From: Sinomonas susongensis
Lineage (GTDB): Bacteria > Actinomycetota > Actinomycetes > Actinomycetales > Micrococcaceae
Assembly (NCBI RefSeq): GCF_005877005.1
Contig: NZ_SSNH01000013.1
Span: forward strand, 20,353 to 84,352
Reading direction: 5' to 3'
DNA length: 64,000 bases
Under the pieces are notes generated by a model that was not told the DNA's origin, ran no database searches, and saw only the letters and a program-made list of their open reading frames with translations. The position numbers and the translations under genes are program-made. Each line of letters begins with the position of its first letter. Position 1 is the stretch's first letter. Below are positions 7,538 through 16,282 of the stretch, piece by piece.

Positions 7538-8232
7538 CGGACCTTGTCCTTGAGGAACTGCACGGCCCGCGACCAGGCGAGCCTCGCCGCCTCCGGGCGG
7601 TAGTTGCCCTGGGGATTGGAGTCGTTGGCGAAGGCGTGCCCCGCGTCGTAGAAGAAGAACTCGACCTCGGCCCCGGACTCTCGGCGGATCTGTTCGGCCT
7701 GCTTGCGCGCCTCCGCCGCCGGGTAGCCGCGGTCGTGCTCGCCGTAGTGCCCCTGGATCGCGGCGCGGACCCCCGAGAAGTCGTTCGGCACACCCTGGCC
7801 GACGCCGTAGAACGGCACCGCCGCGCTCACCCGCTCGCCCTGCTGCGCTGCGAGCTGCAGGACGAAGCCGCCGCCCATGCAGAAGCCGATCGCGCCGACG
7901 GTCGAGCTCGTGACCTCGGGGAGGGAGAGCAGGTAGTCGACCGCGCCGGCGAGCAGGCGGGCGCCCTCCTCCTCGGGAAGGTCGCGCATGATCCGCGCGG
8001 CCTCGGCGCCGTCGTGCGCGACGCGCCCACCGTAGAGGTCGGGGGCGAGGGCCACGAAACCCTCGGCCGCAAGGCGGTCGGCGATGTCCCGGATGTGGTC
8101 CACAAGCCCCCACCACTCCTGGATGACGATTACCCCCGGCCCCGAGCCCGACTCGGGCCGAGCCAGGTAGCCGTGCGCCTCTCGGCCGGCGGAGGGGAAG
8201 GTGACGTTCTGGAATGGCCTCTGTTCGCTCAT
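7534..8232 (-). CDS. Dienelactone hydrolase family protein
   Basis: 232 aa cytosolic alpha/beta hydrolase. The catalytic triad of dienelactone hydrolases is visible: Cys118 in GFCMGG, Asp167 in GEHDRGYP and His199 in DAGHAF, with the supporting Glu39 in IQEWWG. The family hydrolyses dienelactones in chlorocatechol degradation, but many actinobacterial members act on unknown esters or lactones. No aromatic-degradation genes are nearby, so the substrate is open. It is convergent with the MFS pump, with a 4-base stop overlap, and divergent from the lipase-maturation-factor gene. Confidence 0.9.
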   Translation of the reverse strand: MSEQRPFQNVTFPSAGREAHGYLARPESGSGPGVIVIQEWWGLVDHIRDIADRLAAEGFVALAPDLYGGRVAHDGAEAARIMRDLPEEEGARLLAGAVDYLLSLPEVTSSTVGAIGFCMGGGFVLQLAAQQGERVSAAVPFYGVGQGVPNDFSGVRAAIQGHYGEHDRGYPAAEARKQAEQIRRESGAEVEFFFYDAGHAFANDSNPQGNYRPEAARLAWSRAVQFLKDKVR

Positions 8233-8289
8233 TCGACCACGCTAGCGTCGATGCTGCCCGCGCGCGCACCCGCAGCGTAGCGTGGGTAT

Positions 8290-9828
8290 ATGGACTGGGT
8301 GCTCTGGTTCAGCGCGCCAGACTACGAGCTGGCGAGGATCGTGCTCCAGCGGGGTGTCGCCGCCCTGTACTTCGTCGCGTTCCTCTCGAGCCTCAACCAG
8401 TTCCCGGCCCTCCTCGGAGAGCGCGGCCTGCTCCCCGTTCCGGACTTCGTCACGGCGTTCCACCGCCTCCGCCGCCCGACGCTCTTCCGCTGGGCCTACT
8501 CCGACCGCCTCCTGCGCTGGATGTGCGCCGCCGGCCTCGTGATCTCGGGACTCATCGTCCTCGGAATCCCGCAGCTCGGGCCGCCGTGGATTCCGCTCGT
8601 CGCGTTCCTCGTCCTGTGGGCCCTCTATATGTCCATCGTGAACGTCGGCCAGACGTTCTACGGCTTCGGCTGGGAGATGCTCCTGCTCGAGGCCGGCTTC
8701 ACCGTCGCCTTCCTCGGCTCGGACCAGAGCCCGCCCCCCACGGCCATCCTCCTCGTGACCGCGTGGCTCGCGTTCCGCCTCGAGTTCGGTGCCGGGATGA
8801 TCAAGATCCGCGGGGGCCAGGAGTGGCGCGACCTCACGGCCCTCTACTACCACCATGAGACGCAGCCCATGCCAGGACCGCTCAGCAGGCAGTTCCACCT
8901 GCTGCCCAAGCGGCTGCACAGGATCGAGGCCGTAGGGAACCACTTCGCGCAGCTTGTGGTCCCTTTCTTCCTGTTCGCCCCGCAGCCCCTTGCAACGATC
9001 GCGGCGGCAATCGTCATCGTGACCCAGCTGTGGCTCATCCTCTCGGGCAACTTCGCGTGGCTCAACTGGTCCGCGATCGTGCTCGCATTCTCCGCGGTGA
9101 GCGACCGTGTAGTGCACGCGGCCTTCCCGTTCACGCCGGTTCGGTACTCCTCAGCGCCGTGGGCGGTTTCGGCGACGCGGTCCGACGGCGTCTGGTCAGG
9201 AGGCCTCTTCGCGGGTGGCCTCGGGGAGCCCACCGGCTACCCCGGCGACGTCTTCTCCTGGCTGTGGGCCGTCGTCGCCCTCGCCGCCGCCGTCTTCCTC
9301 GCCGTGCTCGGCTACTGGCCCGCGAAGAACCTCTTCTCGGGCCACCAGCTCATGAATGCCGCCTTCAACCGCTGGATGCTCGGCAATACATACGGGGCCT
9401 TCGGGAGCGTGACCAAGCGGCGAATCGAGATCGTGGTGGAGGGGACGCTCGACGACGTGCCCTCCGACGATTCCGACTGGCGCGAGTACCGCTTCAAGGG
9501 CAAGCCCGGGGAGGCCCAGCGGATCCCGCGGCAGTGGGCGCCGTACCACCTGCGCCTCGACTGGCTCATGTGGTTCCTGCCGCTGCGCACCGTGCACGAG
9601 GAGTGGTTCTATGCGTTCCTGTTCAGGCTGCTCGAAGCCGACCCTCCGACGCTCCGCCTCCTCCGCGGGGACCCGTTCGACGGCGAGAGGCCCCGGTGGA
9701 TCCGGGTCCGCAGCGCGCTCTACGAGTTCTCGAGCCGAGAGCGGTTCCGGCAGACGCACGAGCGCTGGGACATCACCCCGCTCCGCGTGCTCATCCGGCC
9801 GATCGAGCTGCGGGACGTGGCCCAATAG
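8290..9828 (+). CDS. Lipase maturation factor family membrane protein
   Basis: 512 aa. Hydrophobic segments run from about residue 20 to 350, followed by a soluble C-terminal domain (about 370-512) with the conserved block RQWAPYHLRLDWLMWFLPL. Family hallmarks seen are GQTFYGFGWEMLLLEAGF, WLAFRLEFGAGMIKIRGG and WRDLTALYYHHETQPMP. The vertebrate relatives LMF1/LMF2 fold dimeric lipases in the ER; in bacteria the function is not established. The N-terminal half also resembles HTTM/VKD-like membrane domains. It is monocistronic, starting 57 bases from the divergent hydrolase gene and ending before tRNA-Leu. Confidence 0.88.
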   Translation: MDWVLWFSAPDYELARIVLQRGVAALYFVAFLSSLNQFPALLGERGLLPVPDFVTAFHRLRRPTLFRWAYSDRLLRWMCAAGLVISGLIVLGIPQLGPPWIPLVAFLVLWALYMSIVNVGQTFYGFGWEMLLLEAGFTVAFLGSDQSPPPTAILLVTAWLAFRLEFGAGMIKIRGGQEWRDLTALYYHHETQPMPGPLSRQFHLLPKRLHRIEAVGNHFAQLVVPFFLFAPQPLATIAAAIVIVTQLWLILSGNFAWLNWSAIVLAFSAVSDRVVHAAFPFTPVRYSSAPWAVSATRSDGVWSGGLFAGGLGEPTGYPGDVFSWLWAVVALAAAVFLAVLGYWPAKNLFSGHQLMNAAFNRWMLGNTYGAFGSVTKRRIEIVVEGTLDDVPSDDSDWREYRFKGKPGEAQRIPRQWAPYHLRLDWLMWFLPLRTVHEEWFYAFLFRLLEADPPTLRLLRGDPFDGERPRWIRVRSALYEFSSRERFRQTHERWDITPLRVLIRPIELRDVAQ

Positions 9829-9872
9829 GGGCAAGCGGGGCGCGGTTGAAAGTGGGGCGCGATTAAAGAACA

Positions 9873-9900
9873 GAACCCCCGGTCCCAGGACCGGGGGTTC
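9873..9900. terminator. Bidirectional hairpin terminator
   Basis: Perfect 13-bp inverted repeat GAACCCCCGGTCC / GGACCGGGGGTTC around CA. On the minus strand it lies 6 bases past the tRNA-Leu 3' end and is followed by TGTTCTTTAA, so it fits a Rho-independent terminator for the tRNA; it can also stop transcription of the lipase-maturation-factor gene arriving from the other side. Confidence 0.75.
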
Positions 9901-9906
9901 CAGCTG

Positions 9907-9989
9907 TGCGCGAGGCGGGATTTGAACCCGCACGCCCTTTCGGACACTGGCACCTGAAGCCAGCGCGTCTGCCGTTCCGCCACTCGCGC
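9907..9989 (-). tRNA. tRNA-Leu (anticodon CAG)
   Basis: On the minus strand: acceptor stem GCGCGAG pairs with CTCGCGC, discriminator A. The anticodon stem-loop CTGG-CTTCAGGTG-CCAG gives anticodon CAG. There is a short variable arm (TGTCCGAAAGGGCG) and a TpsiC arm GCGGGTTCAAATCCCGC, the class II shape of tRNA-Leu. CCA is not encoded. A tRNA-Leu next to fhaA is a conserved actinobacterial arrangement. Confidence 0.95.
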
Positions 9990-10134
9990 CTTCGGTCCGC
10001 GGGCAGCCACAGAGGCCCACTCCCGCGAAAGCAGCGAGCTCAAGCATAGCCGAGCCCCCGACGGATGAGAAATCGAAGGGACGCTCCGGTGGCACCCCCG
10101 AGGGCGCGAGTCGGGAGTTTCCACAACAGGCCAG

Positions 10135-10140
10135 TACTAT
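10135..10140 (+). promoter_or_regulatory. Possible -10 element of the fhaA-pknB operon
   Basis: TACTAT in the 252-base gap between tRNA-Leu and fhaA, about 100 bases before the fhaA start; no convincing -35 element is seen. The remainder of the gap shows no open gene or strong hairpin. Tentative. Confidence 0.3.
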
Positions 10141-10241
10141 CGGAGAAGCATCGAACGCACGCGCAGCGAAGAGGGACACCCGTGCCCCGTCACTTTCGCC
10201 GCGCGCTCCGACTGACGGCAAGCCGAGAGAGGAGGACGGCC

Positions 10242-11042
10242 ATGGGACTGCTCGATCGCCTCGAGCTCGGCATCGAAAAGGCCGTGCACGGCGTCTTCTC
10301 GCGAGGCAACGCCCAGATCCAGCCCGTCGAGATTGCGAGCCGCATGCGCCGCGTCATGGACGACCAGGCCATCGCGATCTCACAGGGCCGGACGCTCGCC
10401 CCGAATGTCTTCGAGGCCCGGCTCGGCGACAACGACTTCGACCGCTTCCAGCAATGGGGACAGCCGCTCGCAGAGGAACTGTGCGACGTCGCCGTCCAGC
10501 ACGCCCATTCGCAGGGCTACACGCTGCAGGGCCCGGTCCGCTTCTCGTTCAAGCACGATCCTGACCTCAAGCCCGGCTCGTTCGAGGTCAAGGCCCGCTC
10601 CGAGAAGAGCGCGGCGCCGTCGCCCGCTGCTCCGGCGCGCCGGCCCATCCCGCCGGCGCCTCCTCGCGTGCCCTCCGCGCCGAACCGCTTCCCGGCCGGG
10701 GCGTTCCCCGGCGGGGCGACGATGCAGCAGGCCCTCCACCTCCACCCCGTGCTCGAGATCGACGGCCAGAGGTATTCGCTCAACGCCGATTCGGTCGTCC
10801 TGGGCCGTTCGTCGGAGGCCGACGTCGTCGTGGACGACACGGGCGTCTCCCGCCGCCACCTCGAGATCCGCCGCAGCCAGGGCCACGTGTACGCCGTCGA
10901 CCTCGGTTCGACCAATGGCAGCTACGTCAACGGCGAGCGGGTGAACGGCTCGGTCGAGCTCCTGGACGGGGCAACCATCTCGATGGGCCGCACGCGCATC
11001 GTCTTCCGGATGCTGCCGGCCCCGCTGGGGGGCTCGGCGTGA
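10242..11042 (+). CDS. fhaA: FhaA: DUF3662 and FHA domain protein
   Basis: 266 aa. Residues 1-115 are the DUF3662 (FhaA N-terminal) domain (GLLDRLELGIEKAVHGVFSR, RVMDDQ); a Pro/Ala-rich linker (about 120-165) follows; the C-terminal FHA domain (about 180-260) shows GRSSEADVVV, SRRHLEI and GSTNGSYVNGE, which read phosphothreonine. FhaA recruits phosphorylated partners of PknA/PknB such as the lipid II flippase MviN. The ATG at 10242 is chosen because a strong GAGAGGAGG lies 8 bases before it and the DUF3662 domain begins there. It is the first gene of the seven-gene cell-wall kinase operon; its stop overlaps fhaB (GTGA). Confidence 0.95.
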   Translation: MGLLDRLELGIEKAVHGVFSRGNAQIQPVEIASRMRRVMDDQAIAISQGRTLAPNVFEARLGDNDFDRFQQWGQPLAEELCDVAVQHAHSQGYTLQGPVRFSFKHDPDLKPGSFEVKARSEKSAAPSPAAPARRPIPPAPPRVPSAPNRFPAGAFPGGATMQQALHLHPVLEIDGQRYSLNADSVVLGRSSEADVVVDDTGVSRRHLEIRRSQGHVYAVDLGSTNGSYVNGERVNGSVELLDGATISMGRTRIVFRMLPAPLGGSA

Positions 11043-11515
11043 ACGAACTGACGCTGACCGTCCTCCGCCTCGGCTTCCTCGTGCTCATGTGGGTGCTCGT
11101 CTTCAGCATCGTGGGCGCGATGCGCCGCGACCTCCTGGTCGGGCGCCGCCACAAGACGGGGGCGCCCAGCGCGCGCGAGGTCCGCAGGAACCCGTCCCTC
11201 GCGGAACCCCCGCCGCCCCGGCAGCAGGCGCACGAACTCGTCGTCGTCGAGGGTCCGCTCGCGGGGGCGAGGATGGCGCTCGGGGAGAGCCCCATCCTCC
11301 TGGGCCGCGCGCAGGAGGCCACTCTCGTCCTCGAGGACGACTACGCCTCGGGCCGCCACGCCCGACTGTTCCCGCAGGGAAGCCGCTGGTTCATCGAGGA
11401 CCTGGGCTCCACGAACGGCACCTACCTCGCTGACCGGCAGCTCACCCGCGCCCAGCCGGTCGAGCTCAACGTCCCGATCCGCATCGGGAAGACCGTGATC
11501 GAGCTGAGGCCCTGA
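11039..11515 (+). CDS. fhaB: FhaB/FipA: membrane-anchored FHA protein
   Basis: 158 aa starting with GTG that overlaps the fhaA stop. One N-terminal membrane segment (about 6-28), a basic/proline linker, then an FHA domain (about 70-157) with GRAQEA, SGRHARL and GSTNGTYLAD. In mycobacteria FipA links FtsZ and FtsQ during division under PknA control. Its stop is followed two bases later by the TTG start of the phosphatase gene, so expression is coupled. Confidence 0.94.
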   Translation: MNELTLTVLRLGFLVLMWVLVFSIVGAMRRDLLVGRRHKTGAPSAREVRRNPSLAEPPPPRQQAHELVVVEGPLAGARMALGESPILLGRAQEATLVLEDDYASGRHARLFPQGSRWFIEDLGSTNGTYLADRQLTRAQPVELNVPIRIGKTVIELRP

Positions 11516-11517
11516 TC

Positions 11518-13398
11518 TTGCCGGATACTCAGCTGGTCCTGCGGTACGCGGCCCGTTCCGACGTCGGCAGGCTGCGCGCCAAGAACGACGACTCCGCGTA
11601 CGCGGGCCGTCATCTCGCCGTCGTGGCGGACGGGATGGGCGGGCACGCCGGCGGCGACGTGGCGAGTGCCTCCACCGTCCTCGACCTCGTCCACCTCGAC
11701 CATGGCGGGTACGGGGCCAGCGGCGAGGCCGGCACCGTGCTGGCCGACGAGATCCAGACTGCGAACTCCCTCCTCTCCGAGCTCGTGGCCACGAACCCCA
11801 AGCTCGCCGGCATGGGCACGACGGTCACCGCCATCCTCCTCAACGGGGCCAAGCTCGCGTTCGCGCACATCGGAGACTCGCGCGCCTACAGGCTGCGCGG
11901 CAACAAGTTCGAGCAGATGAGCGTGGACCATACGTTCGTCCAGCGGCTCATCAACGAAGGCCGCCTCCGTCCGGAGGAAGCCGAGACCCACCCCCACAAG
12001 AACGTGCTCATGCGCGTCCTCGGCGACGTCGACGCGAGCCCCGAGCTGGACCTCACCTCCTTCGACGTCGAAGAGGGCGAACGCTGGCTCCTGTGCTCGG
12101 ACGGCCTGAACTACGTTCCGCATTCGATCGTCGAGCGGACCGTGCGCGACATCGAGGATCCGGGCGAGTGCGCGGACAAGCTCATCACCCTCACCCTCGC
12201 GGCCGGCGCCCCGGACAATGTGACCGTGATCGTGGCGGACATCGTCGCGGCCGAGACCGGCGACGACGAGAAGCCCGTCTCCGCACCAGCGGCCGCAGCG
12301 ACCGTCACAGCGTCCGCCGCCGCGCGGACTCCCGTGACCTCCGCGGCCCGAGCAGAGGCGCCCACAGGCAAGGCGGCTTCGGTCCGACCTGCTCCGGGCC
12401 AGCCTGCTCCGGGCCAGCCTGGTTCGGGCCAGACTGCTTCTGGCGGAGCGGCGCATGACGACGACGGCGCACCCCGAGGCGGGGCGGCGCCGGCCGCCGG
12501 GCCCGGGGCAAGGAACCCGGGCTCAGGAACTGCTGGCTCCGAGACGGAGTCTCCCCGGAAGGCAGGCGCGGCGGCACCGGGTGCGGCAGCAGCGGGCGCC
12601 GGAGGCGGACCGGGCGGAGCGGAAGGCGGCGAGCTGACCGACGACGAGTCCGGCGTCCGGCACGAAGTCCCAACGGACCCGAACCTCGGCGCCCACCTCT
12701 CGGCGGAAGTCCTCCGGCGCGAGCTGGACAGCCGGCCCCACGAGCTCGTGGGCGCTGCGGCCGCCGCGGCCGAGAGCGGCTCCCTCCCTTCCGTCGCCAG
12801 CAGGACGGCCGCCCGGCGCGCCGCTGCGCTGCTCACCCATCGGGCAGAACCCGAAGTCGAGGTCGAGGAACCCGTCGCGGAGGCCGAGACGACGCGGCTC
12901 CAGCTGCGCCGCTGGATCAGGCTCGCGGTCGCAGCGATCGTGGCCGTTGCCATCGTGCTCGGTCTATGGCTCGGCTACGCGTGGACGCAGACCCGCTACT
13001 ACGTGGGCGCCTACAACAACCACGTGGCGATCTTCAACGGTGTGTCCCAGACCCTGGGACCCATCCCGCTCTCCAGGGTGCACGCCACCACGGAGATCGT
13101 CCTGAGCACTCTGCCCGACTTCCAGCAGCAGAGGCTCCGCGCCGGCATCCCGGCAAACAGCCTCTCGGAGGCCGAGGACATCGTGGCCGCCATCCGCAGC
13201 AATCCCGAAAGCTGCCTGAGCTCGCCGTCGTCGACGGCCTCGGCGTCTGCCGTGCCCTCGGCCTCCGCGAGCGCCATCCCGCCGACGCCGCACCCGTCGC
13301 CAACGCCCTCGCCGACCGGCTCGCACCCCTCGAACGGCCCCTCGTCCGGGCCGTCGAGCAGCCCGTCGCCCACCAACCCCTGTCTGGGAGGCCAATAG
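11518..13398 (+). CDS. pstP: PstP: PP2C Ser/Thr phosphatase, membrane-anchored
   Basis: 626 aa, TTG start. Residues 1-245 are a PP2C domain: RSDVGRLRAKNDDSAY, VADGMGGHAGG, GTTVTAILL, AHIGDSRAYRL, CSDGLNY and PDNVTVIVAD supply all metal-binding Asp residues. A very long Ala/Gly/Pro linker (about 250-455) follows, including a 15-bp-unit repeat encoding PAPGQ, then a single membrane segment (about 465-488), a 75-residue extracytoplasmic domain and a Ser/Pro tail. PstP reverses PknA/PknB phosphorylation. It is longer than the roughly 500-residue mycobacterial proteins, mainly through the linker. The stop overlaps the rodA start (TAGTG). Confidence 0.95.
   Translation: MPDTQLVLRYAARSDVGRLRAKNDDSAYAGRHLAVVADGMGGHAGGDVASASTVLDLVHLDHGGYGASGEAGTVLADEIQTANSLLSELVATNPKLAGMGTTVTAILLNGAKLAFAHIGDSRAYRLRGNKFEQMSVDHTFVQRLINEGRLRPEEAETHPHKNVLMRVLGDVDASPELDLTSFDVEEGERWLLCSDGLNYVPHSIVERTVRDIEDPGECADKLITLTLAAGAPDNVTVIVADIVAAETGDDEKPVSAPAAAATVTASAAARTPVTSAARAEAPTGKAASVRPAPGQPAPGQPGSGQTASGGAAHDDDGAPRGGAAPAAGPGARNPGSGTAGSETESPRKAGAAAPGAAAAGAGGGPGGAEGGELTDDESGVRHEVPTDPNLGAHLSAEVLRRELDSRPHELVGAAAAAAESGSLPSVASRTAARRAAALLTHRAEPEVEVEEPVAEAETTRLQLRRWIRLAVAAIVAVAIVLGLWLGYAWTQTRYYVGAYNNHVAIFNGVSQTLGPIPLSRVHATTEIVLSTLPDFQQQRLRAGIPANSLSEAEDIVAAIRSNPESCLSSPSSTASASAVPSASASAIPPTPHPSPTPSPTGSHPSNGPSSGPSSSPSPTNPCLGGQ
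12388..12446 (+). repeat. 15-bp tandem repeat in pstP linker
   Basis: Three and a half units of CCTGCTCCGGGCCAG; the first two are identical and the third and fourth diverge. It encodes PAPGQ-type repeats in frame, a likely variable-length tract. Confidence 0.85.
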
Positions 13399-14825
13399 TG
13401 AGCGCTGTCGACGCCGCCGTGCGCCCGCGGCGCAACATCGAACTCGTCCTGCTGATCCTCGCCCTCATCGTCGGATGCGGTGCGAACGCCATGACCGCCA
13501 TCAACGAGGGCACCCAGCTGGGAAGCGACTTCTGGATGGAGACCTCCATCCTCGCCGCCGCATCTCTCGGGCTGCATATCTCGCTGCGCTTCCGCGCGAA
13601 GTATGCCGATCCGCTCATCCTTCCGATCGTCGTGACGCTCAACGGCCTCGGGCTCGCCATGATCCACCGGCTCGATACGCCGCAGAGCGACTACGGCAAC
13701 GCGCAGGCGCGCTGGACGGTCGTGGGGATGGCCCTCGCCGCCATCGTCATCTGGTTCCTCAAGGACCACCGGATGCTGCGGCGCTTCACGTACATCTCGC
13801 TCATCCTGAGCGCAGTCCTGCTCGTCCTCCCCCTCGTTCCAGGGATCACGGCCGGCGACATCAACGGTGCGCAGGTCTGGGTCAAGTTCGGCTCGTCCAC
13901 CTTCCAGCCCGGCGAGGTCGCGAAGATCACGATCGGCATCTTCTTCGCCGGCTACCTCTCGACGAACCGGGACCTCATCCTGCTCGCCGGACGACGGATC
14001 GGAAAGCTCCAGCTCCCCCGCTTCCGCGATCTCGGCCCGATGATCATCGCGTGGCTCGCGAGCATCGGGATCCTGATCTTCCAGCACGACCTCGGCATGT
14101 CGATCCTCTTCTTCGGAATCTTCATCTCGATGATCTACGTCGCGACGAGCCGCGCGAGCTGGGCGATCCTCGGCATCCTGCTCATGTTCGCGGGGGCCAT
14201 GGCCTCGAGCGTGATCTTCCCGCACATCCGTCTCCGAATCGACGGCTGGCTCAATGCGTTCGACCCGAACGTGTTCGGCCGCCAGTACGGCGGCAGCTAC
14301 CAGATCGTCCAGGGACTGTTCGGGATGGCCAACGGCGGCCTCATCGGAACGGGAATCGGCCAGGGCCGGCCGGACCTCGTGCCGTTCGCCCACTCGGACA
14401 TGATCATCGCCGCGTTCGGCGAGGAGCTCGGCCTCGTGGGCCTCTTCGCCATCGTCATGCTCTACGCCCTGCTGGTCACCCGCGGGATGCGGGCCGCCAT
14501 CGGTGCCCGCGACGCCTTCGGCAAGCTCCTCGCGTGCGGCCTCTCGGCCGGGATCGGGCTCCAGTGCTTCGTCGTGATCGGCGGCGTCACGCGGCTCATC
14601 CCGCTCACGGGCCTCACGACGCCGTTCCTCGCCGCGGGCGGTTCCTCGCTCCTCGCGAACTGGATCATCACCGCCCTCGTGCTCGTGATCTCCAACGCGG
14701 CGCGGCGCCCCGTGGACACCACTCCCCTCGCGCCGGACGAGGCTCCGACCCCGGAGACGTCGTCGTCCGCCTGGGGTACGAGCGCGCCCGAGACGGCCCT
14801 GACCCAGGCGGTGAAGCAGCAGTGA
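13398..14825 (+). CDS. rodA: RodA/FtsW-family peptidoglycan glycosyltransferase (SEDS)
   Basis: 475 aa polytopic protein (about 12 segments). SEDS hallmarks are IFQHDLGMSILFFGIF (with the catalytic Asp), the long extracytoplasmic loop ending GRQYGGSYQIVQGLFGMANGGLIGTG, AHSDMIIAAFGEELGLVG and LIPLTGLTTPFLAAGGSSL. It polymerises lipid II for cell elongation with its cognate transpeptidase, which is the next gene (GTGA overlap). The GTG start is used because it overlaps the pstP stop and gives the normal family N-terminus. The C-terminal about 45 residues are a Ser/Thr/Pro-rich cytoplasmic tail. Confidence 0.95.
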   Translation: MSAVDAAVRPRRNIELVLLILALIVGCGANAMTAINEGTQLGSDFWMETSILAAASLGLHISLRFRAKYADPLILPIVVTLNGLGLAMIHRLDTPQSDYGNAQARWTVVGMALAAIVIWFLKDHRMLRRFTYISLILSAVLLVLPLVPGITAGDINGAQVWVKFGSSTFQPGEVAKITIGIFFAGYLSTNRDLILLAGRRIGKLQLPRFRDLGPMIIAWLASIGILIFQHDLGMSILFFGIFISMIYVATSRASWAILGILLMFAGAMASSVIFPHIRLRIDGWLNAFDPNVFGRQYGGSYQIVQGLFGMANGGLIGTGIGQGRPDLVPFAHSDMIIAAFGEELGLVGLFAIVMLYALLVTRGMRAAIGARDAFGKLLACGLSAGIGLQCFVVIGGVTRLIPLTGLTTPFLAAGGSSLLANWIITALVLVISNAARRPVDTTPLAPDEAPTPETSSSAWGTSAPETALTQAVKQQ

Positions 14826-16282
14826 ACCAGGCCATCCGGAACGCATGGGTCGCCATGGCGGTCATGTTCGCCCTCATCCTGGGCTCCATCAGCTACGTCC
14901 AGGTGGTCGACGCCGACTCGCTCGATGCGAACCAGTGGAACAACCGCGCCATCCTGCAGACCTTCTGCCAGGACCGGGGCGCGATCCTCGTCGCGGGCCA
15001 GCCGATCGTGCAGTCGGTGCCGACGGGTTCCGAGACGTGCAAGTACCAGAGGCAGTACCTCCAGCCGGACCTCTACGCAGGGCTCACGGGGTACTACTCG
15101 GACATCTTCGGCTCGACCGGTCTCGAGAAGAGCATGAACTCGACGCTCACGGGCACCTCCGACCAGCTCCTCCTCGACCGGATCAAGCAGCTCTTCCTCG
15201 GTCAGCAGCCTCACGGCGCTTCCGTCGAGCTCACCGTCGATCCCGCGATCCAGCAGCTCGCGTACAGCCTCATCCCGGACGGCATGCGTGGATCGATCGT
15301 GGTCACGAACCCGAAGACCGGCGCCATCATCGCGATGGCCTCGAAGCCGAGCTACGACCCGAACCAGATTGCCACCCATGATCAGGCGGCGGCCCAGGCG
15401 GCAATGACGAAGCTCCAGGGCATCCCGGGGATCAACCTCAACCAGAGCGTGAGCGGACCGACGGGCAACCTGCTCGCGCCGGGCTCGGTCTTCAAGCTCG
15501 TGGACACGACCGCAGCCCTCGCCTCGGGGAAGTACAACAAGGACAGCGTGCTGCCGAACCCGGCACAGATGCAGCTCCCCGGCAGCTCCGCGACGCTTCC
15601 GAACTATGCGGGCGGCAACTGCTACACCCAGTCGCAGGCGACCTTCGACTTCGCCCTCGAGCAGTCGTGCAACACTCCGTTCGCCTCGATCGCCCTCGAC
15701 CTCGGGCAGGACGCGATCGGCAAGCAGGCGGCGGCCTACGGCTTCGGCCAGGACGCGGGAGACCTCCTCCACCTCGACTACCAGTCCGGTGTGTGGCCGA
15801 CGAACCTCGACCAGGCGCAGCTCGCCCAGTCGGCCGTCGGGCAGTTCGACACGAAGGCTTCGCCCCTCCAGATCGCGCTCATGACGGACGCGATCGCGAA
15901 CGGCGGCGTCGAGATGAAGCCGTCCCTCGTGAAGACGGTCCGGGGCCCCGACCTTCGGATCCTGGACGAACCGAAGCCAGAAGTGCTGCGTACCTCGACC
16001 ACCCCGGCAATCGCGGGCCAGATCACCCAGTGGATGAGCGAAGTGGTCTCGAACGGCATCGCGAAGGGGGCTGCGGTCCCCGGCATCAGCGTTGCCGGGA
16101 AGACCGGAACGGCGGAGCTCGGGACGAGCGGCCTGAACAACTCGTGGTTCACCGGCTTCGCCCCCGCCGACAATCCGCAGGTGCAGGTGACCGTCGTGAT
16201 GGAGGGCGTCGACGTCCTGACGGGCGCCAAATTGACCAGTCCGAGCGCGAGCAAGATCTTTGAGGCGGTGTTGAAGAAGTGA
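14822..16282 (+). CDS. pbpA: PbpA: class B penicillin-binding transpeptidase
   Basis: 486 aa, GTG start overlapping the rodA stop. There is one N-terminal membrane anchor (about 8-27), a pedestal domain, and a transpeptidase domain with SVFK (Ser222), SCN (Ser282) and KTGT (Lys427). It cross-links peptidoglycan together with the preceding SEDS protein. Two cysteines in the pedestal and the SCN variant of the second motif are typical for actinobacterial PbpA. The stop overlaps the GTG start of pknA. Confidence 0.95.
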   Translation: MNQAIRNAWVAMAVMFALILGSISYVQVVDADSLDANQWNNRAILQTFCQDRGAILVAGQPIVQSVPTGSETCKYQRQYLQPDLYAGLTGYYSDIFGSTGLEKSMNSTLTGTSDQLLLDRIKQLFLGQQPHGASVELTVDPAIQQLAYSLIPDGMRGSIVVTNPKTGAIIAMASKPSYDPNQIATHDQAAAQAAMTKLQGIPGINLNQSVSGPTGNLLAPGSVFKLVDTTAALASGKYNKDSVLPNPAQMQLPGSSATLPNYAGGNCYTQSQATFDFALEQSCNTPFASIALDLGQDAIGKQAAAYGFGQDAGDLLHLDYQSGVWPTNLDQAQLAQSAVGQFDTKASPLQIALMTDAIANGGVEMKPSLVKTVRGPDLRILDEPKPEVLRTSTTPAIAGQITQWMSEVVSNGIAKGAAVPGISVAGKTGTAELGTSGLNNSWFTGFAPADNPQVQVTVVMEGVDVLTGAKLTSPSASKIFEAVLKK

